Positions 25,101 to 36,248 are shown, numbered from the stretch's first letter. The stretch is DNA of 64,000 nt from Phreatobacter stygius (GCF_005144885.1 NZ_CP039690.1:1997001-2061000), one strand, 5' to 3'. Program-made: numbers and translations. The notes: generated by a model not told the origin, from the letters alone.

Positions 25101-27026
25101 TCACTGGATCGCGACGTCCAGCACCGGAGCCTCGCGCTCACGTCGCGCCGCCGCCTTCTGAAGCCGGAACAGCGCGACGGCGATCGCGGTCGCCGCCGCG
25201 ACGCGGCCCCAGACCGGCAGGGCATCGGCAAGCGCCAGAAAGATCCCCAAGGGGATCAGCGGCAGGCGGACCCACAAGGGCAGCGGCGCCCGGAAGAAAC
25301 CGAAGAAGCCGGCGGCGACCAGTGACAGTGAAATGGCGTTGGCGAGGAACTCGCCAATGATCTCCGACCAGGTGTCCTGCAGCAGCAGGGCTCCGGAGTG
25401 CAGGTAGGAGAAGCCGACGACGAAGCCCGCGATCGACAGCCGGAAGGCCACGACGCCAGCCGCCATCGGGCTGCAACGGGCGATCGAGGCGGCCGCGTAG
25501 GACGCCACCGACACCGGCGGCGTCGCGTCCGCCAGGATCGAGAAATAGAACACGAACATATGGGCCGACAGCTCGGGAACACCGAATTTCTGCAGGATCG
25601 GCGCACCGATGGCGGCGCCGATAATATAGGCGGCGGTGGTCGGCACGCCCATGCCGAGAATCAGCACGGTGATCGCGATGAGGATGCCGGCAAGGTAGAG
25701 ATTGCTGCCGGCAAGGCTCGTCACCACGGTCGAGAACGAGATGACCATGCCGGTCACGGTCAGGCAGGCGACGAACATGCCGGCGCCGGCGCAGGCCAGC
25801 GCGACGACCACCATGTTGCGGCCGCCGGTCGCCAGCATGCGCAGGACATCGGCGGGATAGAGCCGCGTATGGCCGCGCAGCCAGGACGACGGCACCATGG
25901 CGACGATACCCCAGAAGGCCGAAAAGGCCGGCGAGTAGCCGAGCGCCATGGCACCGATCATCACAAAAACCGGGACCAGCAGATGGACGTCCTTGAGCAC
26001 CTCGGTCCATTGCGGGATGTCCTCGGGATCGCAGCCCACCAGACGCAGCCGCTTCGCCTCGAAATGCACGCTGACCAGGATCATGAAGAAATAGAGCAGC
26101 GAACCCGCGATCGCGGCGAGCGCGATGGTCTGGTAGGCAATGCTGGTGATCTCGGCCATGACGAAGGCGCCGGCGCCCATGACCGGCGGCATGATCTGCC
26201 CGCCGACCGAGGATGACGCCTCCACTCCAGCGGCGAAATGGCGGCGGTAGCCGAGCTTGATCATCGCCGGAATGGTGAAGGAGCCGGTGGCGAAGACATT
26301 GGCGACCGACGACCCGGATATCGTGCCGAACAGCGCAGACGACACCACCTCGACTTTGGCCGGCCCACCCGACTGCCGCCCCGCGACCTTCATGCCGAGA
26401 TTGTGGAACAGCCGGCCGACGCCGGAGCCTTCGATGAAGGCGCCGAAGATGATGAACACGGCCACCATGGTGGCCGAAATGCCGGTGATCGAGCCGTAGA
26501 TGCCGAGTCCGTTGAACAGATACATCGTCTCGACGATCTGGCTCGCCGGAATATCCCGGAAATAGAGGATTCCCGGCATATGCTCGGTGACGAAGAGATA
26601 ACCGATGCCAAGCGCGACCAGGCCGGCGAGCACCGGCGTCACCGCCCGTCGCAAGGCCTCGAGGACCAGCACGATGGCGATCGCGCCGAGCCCCAGTTCG
26701 ACCGGAAAGACCGGATCGACCGTCTCGAAGCGCAGGTTGATCACCGAGGCGCAGAACGGCCCGCCATTGGCGCATTGATAAGAATAGAGGTTCGGCAGGA
26801 TGGCCAGGAAAGACAGGCCCCAGTCGATCGCGCTTGGCCTGTCCTTGGGCGACGACCCGGTGGCGGGATAGAGGATGAAAGCGAGCGGCAGCAGCAGCAG
26901 CAGATGGATCGACCGCTGCTCGCGCGGCTCGAAAATGCCGAGCCCGCCGGTCCACAGATGATAGATCGAGGCGGCCACCGCGACGCTCGCCGCCAGCCAG
27001 AAGGTCCAACCCTTGAGGTCGCGCAT
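25101..27026 (-). CDS. TRAP transporter fused permease (DctQM type, TAXI-associated)
   Basis: A 641-residue membrane protein with a small DctQ-like part at the N-terminus and a DctM-like part thereafter, some 16-18 hydrophobic segments in all. Landmarks are the early GLGIFEPREQR, FGAFIEGSGVGRLFHNLG and SGSSVANVFATGSFTIP, with GMGVPTTAAYII later. It uses the ion gradient to import the ligand of the TAXI receptor encoded 92 bp upstream. A TAXI receptor followed by a fused permease is the normal arrangement. The substrate is unknown. Confidence 0.92.
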   Translation of the reverse strand: MRDLKGWTFWLAASVAVAASIYHLWTGGLGIFEPREQRSIHLLLLLPLAFILYPATGSSPKDRPSAIDWGLSFLAILPNLYSYQCANGGPFCASVINLRFETVDPVFPVELGLGAIAIVLVLEALRRAVTPVLAGLVALGIGYLFVTEHMPGILYFRDIPASQIVETMYLFNGLGIYGSITGISATMVAVFIIFGAFIEGSGVGRLFHNLGMKVAGRQSGGPAKVEVVSSALFGTISGSSVANVFATGSFTIPAMIKLGYRRHFAAGVEASSSVGGQIMPPVMGAGAFVMAEITSIAYQTIALAAIAGSLLYFFMILVSVHFEAKRLRLVGCDPEDIPQWTEVLKDVHLLVPVFVMIGAMALGYSPAFSAFWGIVAMVPSSWLRGHTRLYPADVLRMLATGGRNMVVVALACAGAGMFVACLTVTGMVISFSTVVTSLAGSNLYLAGILIAITVLILGMGVPTTAAYIIGAAIGAPILQKFGVPELSAHMFVFYFSILADATPPVSVASYAAASIARCSPMAAGVVAFRLSIAGFVVGFSYLHSGALLLQDTWSEIIGEFLANAISLSLVAAGFFGFFRAPLPLWVRLPLIPLGIFLALADALPVWGRVAAATAIAVALFRLQKAAARREREAPVLDVAIQ

Positions 27027-27118
27027 GATGCATCCAAAGGGCTGACCGGTGAGGCGCCTGGCCGCATCCGGCGGGAAGGACTGAGGCCCGGGTCTTGTGG
27101 CGCCGGGCCTCGTTCAAC

Positions 27119-28108
27119 TCAGTTCTGGGCGATGCCCCGCTCGCGATAATAGCGCAAGGCGCCGGGATGAACCGGCACCGGCCGGCTCAACACCGCGGTC
27201 TCGCAGCGATAGTCCTTGAGCGAACCGTGGATCCGCGGCAGGTCCGCGACATTTTCGCAGATCGCCTTGGTGATGCGATAGACGACATCCTCGGCCACAT
27301 CGCTCGACGTCACCAATGTCGTCGCCATGACCAGGGTGCGGACGTCCCGCGTCCCGTGGAAACGCGGATAGGTGCCGCCCGGAATAACGCCAGAACCCAT
27401 GCCGTAGCGCTGTTTGAAGCCGTCGAGCACGTCCTGCGGGATGTCGAGGAGCTCGCCGTCGCGCCCGGTCGCCATGTCGATGACGGCCGAACCCGGCAAT
27501 CCCAGCGCAAAAAAGGCGTAGTCGATCTGGTTGTCGCGATAGGCGGCGGCGACATCGGCATAGGCCGCCAGCGTGAACCGCCAGCCTCGCGCCCTGAGGC
27601 TGTCATAGGTGTGGCCATAATGGGCCAGCAGCCAGCGCAGGGCGATCTCGTCGGTCGCGCCATTGTTGGCCCCGCCGAAGCGGATGTTGCGGCCCTCGCG
27701 GAACAGCGTCGCCATGTCCATGGTCTGGCCCGACGCCCGGATGAAATGATAGGGCGTGTCGCCGAAGGACTGGCCGATCATCCGGAGCTTGTCGGCCGCC
27801 GGGCGCCCCTGATAGGTGCCCGTCGCACCAGCCGCCATGGCCGCGAAGATGTCGATCGACAAGGCGAGCTGGGCCTGCCCCTGCTGCACCGCCACCGGGT
27901 TCGCCGCGCCGCCGCCCGGCACCGCCTTGACGGTCAGGCCCGGAACCTTGTCCTCGAGCAGCTTCGCCGCACCCGAGACAATCGTGTACCAGCCGCCGCC
28001 AATCGATCCGCCGCGCCATTCGATGGTCTGGGCCGAGGCTTGCGCAACCATGGCTCCGGTCGCAACCACGGCGGCGAGCGCGAAGCCCGCGATGATCCGC
28101 TTCAACAT
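27119..28108 (-). CDS. TAXI-family TRAP transporter solute receptor
   Basis: A 329-residue periplasmic binding protein with a signal peptide (about 1-26, MVAQASAQ). TAXI features include IEWRGGSIGGGWYTIVSGAAKLLEDKVPG, AVPGGGAANPVAVQQGQAQLALS and the C-terminal HPGALRYYRERG. TAXI proteins are reported to bind acidic ligands such as glutamate or 2-oxoglutarate, but this one cannot be assigned. It follows an oxidoreductase and peptidase pair on the same strand (102-bp gap), so its ligand may be an amino acid or keto acid. Confidence 0.92.
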   Translation of the reverse strand: MLKRIIAGFALAAVVATGAMVAQASAQTIEWRGGSIGGGWYTIVSGAAKLLEDKVPGLTVKAVPGGGAANPVAVQQGQAQLALSIDIFAAMAAGATGTYQGRPAADKLRMIGQSFGDTPYHFIRASGQTMDMATLFREGRNIRFGGANNGATDEIALRWLLAHYGHTYDSLRARGWRFTLAAYADVAAAYRDNQIDYAFFALGLPGSAVIDMATGRDGELLDIPQDVLDGFKQRYGMGSGVIPGGTYPRFHGTRDVRTLVMATTLVTSSDVAEDVVYRITKAICENVADLPRIHGSLKDYRCETAVLSRPVPVHPGALRYYRERGIAQN

Positions 28109-28210
28109 CGTGCCCCACCTTCCGAAACGCAGGTCGTTCGCCCGCTTTGTCGAGGCAGTGTATCCGGCCGGCGAGTGCTGGCAACGGCGTTCTGCCGCCG
28201 CCCGGTCGGG

Positions 28211-29461
28211 TCAGAACCGTTCCGCGGCGAACGGCGCGAGCGGCACCGAGGGCACTTGGCCAGTGATCAGTTCGGCCACCAGCTTGCCGGTGACCGGTCC
28301 GGTCGACAGGCCGATATGACCATGGCCGAAGGCAAAGACGACATGGCCGTGGCGCGGCGCCCGGCCGATCACCGGCAGCCCGTCCGGGGTCGATGGCCGC
28401 GCTCCACCCCAGGGCATCGGCTCGACCGGCTCGCCGATCGACAGGGTAGCCCGCGCCTCGGGCTCGACCTCCCTCAGCTGGGCCGGATTGAGCGGGGCAT
28501 CGCGCCTGGCGAGTTCGACGCCGGAGAGCAGCCGCAAGCCGATGTTCATCGGCGCGACGACATAAGCCCCGCCCGTGTCGTAGATCGGCCGTGACAGCTT
28601 GTGCTCGCCGGCATCGGCGAAATGACGGTGATAGCCGCGCTCGGCGGCCAGCGGCAGGCGATAGCCCATGGTCCTGGTCAGGCTCTCGGCCGCGGCGCCT
28701 GCCGCCAGCACCACGGTTCGCGCGCGCACATCGCCGCCGCCCTCGAGCCGGACCAGGGCGCCCTCGCCGTCCTCGGTGATGACCGCGGCCTTGGCTTGCC
28801 GGAACTGGCCGCCGCGCGCCCGGACCGCCTCGGCATAGGTCAGCACCAGTCCGCCGGGATCGCGCACCGAGCCGGTGGTCTTGTGCCACAGCCCCTTGGC
28901 GAAACGACGCTTGAGCGCCGGTTCGAACTGAATGAGTTCGGGTCCGTCGATGACCTCGGCCTCGACCTTGTGCTGGGCGAGGATCTCCCGCTCGAGCGCC
29001 GACCCGGCAAAGGCCTGATCGCTGCGATAGAGCTTCAGCCAGCCGCGCCGCTCGATCAGTGAGCGGGCGCCGATCTCGCCGGCGATCCGCCAATGCTCGT
29101 CGTAAGACGCCGCGCAGAGCGGATCGAGCGCTGCCGCGGCAGCGCGCCAGGACGCCTCGTTGCAGCGTCTGACGAAGCCGAGGAGCCAGGGCGCGACCGC
29201 GGCAAGCGACCGGTAGTCGATGCGGATCGCCGGATCGCGGTTGAGCGCATAGCGCGGCAGTTTGCCGAGCACGCCAGGCCCCGCCACCGGAAACAGCGAG
29301 CCGCGCGAAATGACCCCGGCATTGCCATAGCTGGCGGCCTCGCGGATCACGCCAGGATCGACCACAACGACCGTCAGTCCCCGCTCCAGGCAAGCCAGAG
29401 CGGTCGCCATGCCGACCATGCCGCCGCCGACGACAGCGACATCGACCGGGAGCTGGCTCAC
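28211..29461 (-). CDS. FAD-dependent oxidoreductase, D-amino-acid dehydrogenase (DadA)-like
   Basis: A 416-residue DAO-family flavoenzyme that probably deaminates an amino acid oxidatively and passes electrons to the respiratory chain. The FAD fingerprint VAVVGGGMVGMATALACLERG starts near residue 8. The C-terminal GARPSTPDGLPVIGRAP and FGHGHIGLSTGPVTGKLVAELI match DadA. The start is a GTG at 29461 that overlaps the stop codon of the peptidase gene by 4 bp (GTGA). The much longer open frame to 30184 is only a shadow of the peptidase gene. Confidence 0.9.
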   Translation of the reverse strand: MSQLPVDVAVVGGGMVGMATALACLERGLTVVVVDPGVIREAASYGNAGVISRGSLFPVAGPGVLGKLPRYALNRDPAIRIDYRSLAAVAPWLLGFVRRCNEASWRAAAAALDPLCAASYDEHWRIAGEIGARSLIERRGWLKLYRSDQAFAGSALEREILAQHKVEAEVIDGPELIQFEPALKRRFAKGLWHKTTGSVRDPGGLVLTYAEAVRARGGQFRQAKAAVITEDGEGALVRLEGGGDVRARTVVLAAGAAAESLTRTMGYRLPLAAERGYHRHFADAGEHKLSRPIYDTGGAYVVAPMNIGLRLLSGVELARRDAPLNPAQLREVEPEARATLSIGEPVEPMPWGGARPSTPDGLPVIGRAPRHGHVVFAFGHGHIGLSTGPVTGKLVAELITGQVPSVPLAPFAAERF

Positions 29462-30852
29462 CTGGCGACCTTGGGATGGGTGCCCTCGCCAAGGTCCCAA
29501 TAGAGCCCCGCCATGAGGCTGATCGCCTCGCGCACCAGCGCCGAGGGCACGTGCTCGTTCGGCGCATGCTGCGAACAGCCCGGATAGGAATGCGGGACCC
29601 AGATGGTCGGCATGCCCAGGATCTCGGCGAAGACATCGTTGGGCAGCGAGCCGCCGGCATTGGGAATGACCGCCGGCTTCTTGCCGGTCGTCTGGGCGAT
29701 CGAGGCTGCCACCCATTGCACCCAGGGGTGGTCGGGATCGGTGCGCGTCGCCTTGAACGCGGCATCGCGGCCGCTCGTCACCTCGACATCCGGAAAACCG
29801 TGGCGCACGAGATGACGCTTGATCGCCGGTATGAAGCCATCCGGATTCGAGCCCACCACGGTGCGGATCTGGCAGGCGGCCTTGGCGGCCGGCGGCACGG
29901 CGTTCTGCGGATTGGCGATATCGCCGGCGCCGAAGGCCAGCACCTCGAAGGTGTTCCAGCCATAGACCTTCTCGGCCGGCGTGAAGCCCGCCTCGCCCCA
30001 CCAGGGTTCGATCTGCGGTCCGCCGGGAATGCTTGCCGGCTCGATGTCGGCGAGCGCCCGCTTGACCGATGCCGGCAACTCGTCCGGCAGCAGCTCGTGC
30101 ACCAGCACCTGGCCGGTCGGCCCGATAATGGTCGAGATCGCATGGGCCAGGCGCACCGCCGGGTTCGACAGGAGCCCGCCCCAATTGCCGGAATGGTGGC
30201 CGCCCTCACGCGCATTGATGGTCAGGTCGATGCGATAGCCGCCGCGCGCGCCGAGGCAGAGCGTCGGCCGCTCCGCGGTCATGCGCGGCCCGTCCGAGCC
30301 GATCAGCAGGTCGGCCCTGAACAGGTCGCGGTGCTCGCGGGCGAGATCGTGCAGGCCGGCCGAGCCGACCTCTTCGCCCATCTCGATGAGATAGCGCACG
30401 TTGAAGCCGAGCTTGCCGCGGGTTTCCAGGACGCAGCGCAGCGCCTCGATATTGATCGTGTGCTGGCCCTTGTTGTCGACCACGCCGCGGCCGTACCAGC
30501 GCGTGCCGGTATCATCCAGCGTCCAGGGATCGCGACCCTCCTGCCACTGGCCCTCGAGGCCACGGATGACATCGCCATGGCCATAGCCGAGAACCGTGAC
30601 CAGCGCCGGATCCTCGATCCGCTCGGCCAGCAGGAACGGCCCCTTGGCCTTGGGGTGGGTGAGGATCTTGCAGGTGAAGCCGAGCGCCTCGAGCGAGGGC
30701 TGCATCTCGTCGGTCAGGTAGCGCGCCAGATCGGCGGCGCGATCAGGGTTTTGGCTTTCGGTTGGAATGGCGATGCGGCGGGCGAAGATGGCCTTGAGGC
30801 GGCCATCGTCGAAGGTCTTTTCAGCGGCGGTTACGGCAGCAGCGCGGGTCAT
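29458..30852 (-). CDS. M20-family metallopeptidase (ArgE/DapE/CPG2-like)
   Basis: A 464-residue zinc peptidase or deacylase. Metal-site landmarks are GYGHGDVI, TRWYGRGVVDNKGQH, the general-base pair in IEMGEEVGSAG, LIGSDGPR and the C-terminal HAPNEHVP. It has no signal peptide, so it acts in the cytosol, probably on a dipeptide or N-acyl amino acid. ATG 30852 (MTRAAAVTAAEKTF) is chosen; the extension to 31023 crosses the promoter of the divergent small gene. Four-base overlap with the dehydrogenase suggests hydrolysis followed by oxidation of the released amino acid. Confidence 0.9.
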   Translation of the reverse strand: MTRAAAVTAAEKTFDDGRLKAIFARRIAIPTESQNPDRAADLARYLTDEMQPSLEALGFTCKILTHPKAKGPFLLAERIEDPALVTVLGYGHGDVIRGLEGQWQEGRDPWTLDDTGTRWYGRGVVDNKGQHTINIEALRCVLETRGKLGFNVRYLIEMGEEVGSAGLHDLAREHRDLFRADLLIGSDGPRMTAERPTLCLGARGGYRIDLTINAREGGHHSGNWGGLLSNPAVRLAHAISTIIGPTGQVLVHELLPDELPASVKRALADIEPASIPGGPQIEPWWGEAGFTPAEKVYGWNTFEVLAFGAGDIANPQNAVPPAAKAACQIRTVVGSNPDGFIPAIKRHLVRHGFPDVEVTSGRDAAFKATRTDPDHPWVQWVAASIAQTTGKKPAVIPNAGGSLPNDVFAEILGMPTIWVPHSYPGCSQHAPNEHVPSALVREAISLMAGLYWDLGEGTHPKVAR

Positions 30853-31015
30853 CGGAAACTCGATTCGGGACAGCGGGACGAGCGGATTGCACGGGTGGGC
30901 CACGCTAGCGCAGCCACGGCCCGCCGCCCAGGACGCCGGACGCATTCGAGACCGTCGGTTGCAGGGAACCTTCGGCTTGGCTTGGCGTTGATTTGCGACC
31001 GAAGGGAGAACGGCC

Positions 31016-31258
31016 ATGGCCACGAAGGATCAGGAGGAATTGGCGCAAAAGCTGCTGGACCATATCGCGGTAGGTCACTTCCACGTGGGCTCGCCGGCCT
31101 ACTTTCTGGCCAAGCAGGTCGCCGACGAGGGCATGGGCTCCCTGCTGCCCCATCAGCGAAGTGCCTGGGACACACTGATCAAGCCGATCCTGGATGCCTC
31201 GCCCGACGAATTGCGCAAGATCGAAGAGGCCCATGCGCGCGCCAGGGCCGGCCACTGA
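31016..31258 (+). CDS. Conserved-looking small protein of unknown function
   Basis: An 80-residue soluble, mostly helical protein starting MATKDQEELAQKLLDHIAVG, with the central FLAKQVADEGMGSLLPHQRSA and a charged C-terminus (ELRKIEEAHARARAGH). GGGAG precedes the ATG. No family is recognised. It is divergent from the peptidase gene and convergent with the MBL-fold gene. Codon use matches its neighbours and both frame and ribosome binding site look real. Confidence 0.6.
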   Translation: MATKDQEELAQKLLDHIAVGHFHVGSPAYFLAKQVADEGMGSLLPHQRSAWDTLIKPILDASPDELRKIEEAHARARAGH

Positions 31259-31341
31259 GGTTGTCGATCGCAGCGCCTCCGAGGTACGTGGCTTCCACAT
31301 GCGCTCGCTCCGGATCGTTGCGATCGCATGCGACGCGGCCG

Positions 31342-32361
31342 CTACCGTCCCTCTCCCTGCGCGGCGCGCGCCGGCGGCAGGTCGGCGAACGGATCGGTGG
31401 TGGTCCAGGCCTCCATCAGCTTGAGGTCGATGCCGGCGGCCTGGCTGCGCTGCCGCAGGAAAGCCATGACGACGTCGAAGCCGCCGAGGTGGCGCGGCAC
31501 CGGTTCGAGCGGCTGGTCCAGCGGCAGGAAGAAATTGTCCCAGTGGATCGGAACGATCCGGCGTGCGCCGGTCATCGCGACCGTCTCGTCCCAGTAGCGC
31601 GCGAGATAGTCCTGGCTCGGCCGGCCGAGCGTGCCGACACCCAGGAACACGACGTCCGCCCGCCGGCCGCGCAGCATGCCCGGCACAAAACCCGCGCTGG
31701 CATTGACCAGCAGCGTCCGCTCGCCATGGTCGATCAGCAAGGCATAGCTGGTCCCTTCGAGATAGGCGCTGGCCCGCGCGGGCGGCGTCAGGGGCTGGCG
31801 GATCTCGCCGCCGGTGAACGGCGTCGGCGCGTGCCGCCCGGCGATGAAGCGCACGCGGAAGCGTCCGAAACGCAAGGTGTCGCCGTCGGCGGCCAGCTTG
31901 ATCTGGCTCTCCGGCAGGCCCCAGCCGCGACCGATATTGGCGGTTGATTCCGAACCGACCAGCAGGGCTCCGGTCAAGCGCGCGACCTCGGGCGCATCCA
32001 TCGCGTGGTCGTAGTGGGAATGGACCGGAATGACCGCCGCGAGCCTGGCAACACCTGCCCGTTGCAGGCTTTTCGCGATGATCGCGCGATCCGGTTCGAC
32101 CTTGCCGAGAAACACCTCCCGGCCGCCTGGTCTCGTGAAGAAGCCATCGGTCATGATGGCGGTCTCGCCATCATCGATCAGCAGGGTCGAGACGCCGAGA
32201 AAGGTGACACGGATGCCCGGCTGGAGCACCGGGCCGCCGCGCTGGAACAGCATGCTGAACTGCCTTGGATCCGGCATGTCGTTCAGCACATAGACCACCG
32301 CGCCACCGGCGATCAGGACCAGCGCCAGGACGATGCCGGCGAGCCACCGCAGGATCCGCAA
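31342..32361 (-). CDS. Membrane-anchored MBL-fold metallohydrolase
   Basis: A 339-residue metallo-beta-lactamase-fold enzyme. Residues 1-27 form one membrane anchor or uncleaved signal. The zinc motif HSHYDH is at 114-119, with GRHAPTPF and IPIHWDNFF as later ligand regions; it resembles the UlaG/NAPE-PLD-like branch. It lies 39 bp downstream of the last ABC transporter gene on the same strand and may belong to that operon. Reaction unknown. Confidence 0.82.
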   Translation of the reverse strand: MRILRWLAGIVLALVLIAGGAVVYVLNDMPDPRQFSMLFQRGGPVLQPGIRVTFLGVSTLLIDDGETAIMTDGFFTRPGGREVFLGKVEPDRAIIAKSLQRAGVARLAAVIPVHSHYDHAMDAPEVARLTGALLVGSESTANIGRGWGLPESQIKLAADGDTLRFGRFRVRFIAGRHAPTPFTGGEIRQPLTPPARASAYLEGTSYALLIDHGERTLLVNASAGFVPGMLRGRRADVVFLGVGTLGRPSQDYLARYWDETVAMTGARRIVPIHWDNFFLPLDQPLEPVPRHLGGFDVVMAFLRQRSQAAGIDLKLMEAWTTTDPFADLPPARAAQGEGR

Positions 32362-32400
32362 TCGACCTCTCCCCGCCCCTGTGCGACGGGAGAGCTTAGC

Positions 32401-33374
32401 TCAAGCCGCGGCGGCCTGCGCGATCTGGGGATCGTGGAGATGGCAGGCGACCAGGCCTGCCGGGTCCTTCACCGTCCGTGGCGTCACCGTCCGGCAGGTC
32501 GCGAAAGCGTTCGGGCAACGCGGATGGAAGGCGCAGCCTGCCGGCGGATTGAGCGGATCGGGAAAGGCCAGGCCAAGGCCGGTCTCGGGAATGCCGCGGC
32601 CGGGTTCCGGCGTCAGCACCGATTGCAGCAGCGCCTTGGTGTAGGGATGACGTGGCGCCTTGAACAGGGTCGCGGTGTCGGCGAGCTCGACCACCCGGCC
32701 GAGATACATCACCGCGACACGCGTCGCGATGTGCTCGACGACAGCCAGGTTGTGCGAGATGAACACATAGGTCAGGCCGAGGTCGCGCCTGAGATCCATC
32801 AGGAGATTGAGGATCTGCGACTGCACGGAAACGTCGAGCGCGGAGGTCGGTTCGTCGCAGACCACCAGCTCCGGCTCCATGACCAGGGCGCGCGCGATCG
32901 CCACGCGCTGGCGCTGGCCGCCGGACAGCTGATTGGGGTAGCGGTCGGCGAAACGCTTGGGCAGGCCGACCTTGTCGAGAATGGCCAGCGCCTTGTCGCG
33001 CCGCGCCTCGCCATTGCCGAAACCGTGCACCAAAAGCGGGAAGGCGACGATGGAAGCGATGGTCTTGCGCGGATTGAGCGACGAATAGGGATCCTGGAAC
33101 ACCGGCTGGATGCGCCGCGCCACCGCCTTGCGGTCAAGCCCGCGCATGTCGGCGCCTTCGAGCGCGATGTCGCCCGAGGTCGCCGGCAGCAGGCCGAGCA
33201 CCATCTTGGCAAGGGTCGACTTGCCGCAGCCGCTCTCGCCGACGATGCCGAGCACCTCGCCCTTCTCGACCGTCAGGTCGATGCCGTTGACCGCATGCAG
33301 CGTCTTTTTCCTGGCGAACAGCCCCTGGCTGACCTGGAAGGTGCGCGAGACGTTGGAAATGGTCAGAAGCGTGC

Positions 33375-33378
<4 letters not shown>
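32401..33378 (-). CDS. Oligopeptide/dipeptide ABC transporter ATP-binding protein (DppF/OppF type)
   Basis: A 325-residue ATPase with Walker A GESGCGKST, signature LSGGQRQRVAIARAL, Walker B ELVVCDEPTSALD and the C-terminal oligopeptide-transport extension with HPRCP cysteines. The start ATG 33378 overlaps the preceding ATPase gene by 4 bp. The open frame continues upstream to 34230 but that part is an out-of-frame shadow. It is the second ATPase of a five-gene Dpp/Opp system. Confidence 0.95.
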
Positions 33379-34336
<958 letters not shown>

Positions 34337-34340
<4 letters not shown>

Positions 34341-35236
34341 GAGCGGCCCTCCGGCGCGGTCACGTCACGCAAGCCATCGCCCATCATGTTGATGGCGAGC
34401 ACAAGGAGCGCCAGCGCGCTGCCGGGAATGGCGATCAGCCAGAACGAGAAGAACATGAAATTTTTGGCCTCGGAGATCATCAGGCCCCAGGACGGCAGGG
34501 GCGGCTGCACGCCGAGACCCAGGAACGACAGGGCAGCTTCGAGCAGGATGGCGCTGGCCGCCTCGACGGTTGCCACCACGATCAGCTGGGGCGCGACATT
34601 AGGCAGGATCTCGCCGAAGATGATGCGTGCCTTGGAGGCGCCGGCAGCCTCGGCCGCGGCGACATAGTCGAGCGAACGGACCTGCTGGGTCGCCGAGCGC
34701 ATGACCACGGCGAAGCGATCCCATTTGAGGAAGCCGAGCACGGCGATGACGATGCCGAGCGTGCCGCCGACCATGGCGACGACCGCGAGCGCCACCAGCA
34801 CCACCGGCAGCGCCAGGCGCGTGGTGATCAGGAAGGTGATGGCCATGTCGACGCGGCCGCCGAAATAGCCGGCCGACAGGCCGAGCGACGTGCCGATGGT
34901 GCCGGAAATCATCATCACGGCAAAGCCGATCAAGAGCGAAATCTGGGCGCCGTAGAGCAGCCGCGAGAGATAGTCCCGGCCGAGATTGTCGGTGCCGAGC
35001 GGATGCGCCCAGGTGCCGCGCTCGTACCAGATCGGCGGCACCAGCCGGTTCATCAGGTCCTGGGCATAGGGATCGTGCGGTGCCGCCAGCGGCGCGGTCA
35101 GCGCCATCATCAGGATCACCAGGAACAGGCCGGAACCGAACAGGAGGCCCTTGTGGCCCTTGACCCGCCGCCACAGGCGGACGGCCCCGGACGGCTCCTT
35201 GACGTCGAACACATTGGCTTGGGTCGTATCCGTCAT
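34337..35236 (-). CDS. Oligopeptide/dipeptide ABC transporter permease (DppC/OppC type)
   Basis: A 299-residue inner-membrane permease with about six membrane segments. The N-terminal segment before GSGLFLVILMMALTAPLAAP is typical of DppC. The EAA loop that contacts the ATPases reads AAEAAGASKARIIFGEILPN. The start at ATG 35236 is one base past the stop of the DppB-like gene; the in-frame codon at 35272 overlaps that gene and is less likely. Confidence 0.93.
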
Positions 35237-35237
35237 C

Positions 35238-36155
35238 TCATGCCACCCTGATGCGCGGATCGAGCCAGGCATTGACCAGGTCGGCGGCGAGCGTCAGCCC
35301 GACATAACCGACCGACAACAGCATCAGCACCGCCTGGATCACCGGAAAATCCTTCTGGCTGATCGCCTGATAGGCGAGATAGCCGAGCCCATCGAGGGCA
35401 AATACGGTTTCGACCACGATCGAGCCGCCGAGCAGGAAGCCCATCTGCACCGCGGTCAGCGCCACCACCGGCACCAGCGCATTGCGCAGCGCGTGTTTGA
35501 TCACCACGGTCGACGACGGCAGGCCCTTGGCGCGGGCCGTGCGCACATAGTCGGAGGCGAGCACGTCGATCATGCCGGCGCGCACCAGCCGCATGAACGG
35601 CGGCGTCACGTAATAACCGAGCGCGATGGTCGGCATGACGAAGTTTTCCCAGCCGTCGGCACCGGAGACCGGCAGCCAGCGCAGGCCAATGGCAAAGACC
35701 ATGATCAGGCACAGCGCGAAGAAGAAGTTCGGCAGGGCCTGGCCGACCACGGCAACCGCGAGGCAGAGCCGGTCGACCCAGGAATTCTGCCAGATCGCCG
35801 CCATCACCCCGAGCGGGATCGAGACGACCAGCGCGAAACCGATCGACAGCAGGCCGAGAATGAGGGTCGTGCCGATCTTCTCGCCGATCAGGTTGACCAC
35901 CGGCGACTTGAAATAGAGCGATTGGCCGAGATCGCCGGTCACCGTGCGGCCGAGCCATTCGAGATATTGCAGCAGCAAAGGCCGGTCGAGGCCATATTGC
36001 TGGCGGATCATGGCAATGTCCTCGGCGCGCGCGCCTTCGCCGGCGATCGCGATGGCGACGTCGCCCGACAGCCGCAGCAAGAGGAAGGCGAGCGCCGAGA
36101 CCGCAAACGCGACCAGCGCGGCGAGCCCCAAACGCTTCAACGTGTAGATCAACAT
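35238..36155 (-). CDS. Oligopeptide/dipeptide ABC transporter permease (DppB/OppB type)
   Basis: A 305-residue permease beginning MLIYTLKRLGLAALVAFAVSALAFLLLRLSGD, the standard DppB start, with six membrane segments and the EAA loop TARAKGLPSSTVVIKHALRNAL. It follows the binding-protein gene across a 225-bp gap that holds a strong terminator. Confidence 0.93.
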   Translation of the reverse strand: MLIYTLKRLGLAALVAFAVSALAFLLLRLSGDVAIAIAGEGARAEDIAMIRQQYGLDRPLLLQYLEWLGRTVTGDLGQSLYFKSPVVNLIGEKIGTTLILGLLSIGFALVVSIPLGVMAAIWQNSWVDRLCLAVAVVGQALPNFFFALCLIMVFAIGLRWLPVSGADGWENFVMPTIALGYYVTPPFMRLVRAGMIDVLASDYVRTARAKGLPSSTVVIKHALRNALVPVVALTAVQMGFLLGGSIVVETVFALDGLGYLAYQAISQKDFPVIQAVLMLLSVGYVGLTLAADLVNAWLDPRIRVA

Positions 36156-36248
36156 CGGTTCAGTCGTCCTGACTTCTCAAGCCGCGCGGGCCGCGCGCCG
36201 ATCTCATCCAAGCAGGCGTCAGTCCGTTCATCCCGGACCACAAGCTTG

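Noticed and set aside
27603-29765. 720-codon minus-strand frame joining parts of peptidase, oxidoreductase and receptor genes
   Set aside because: The three real genes lie in other frames with clear motifs and starts; no gene fusion is present.
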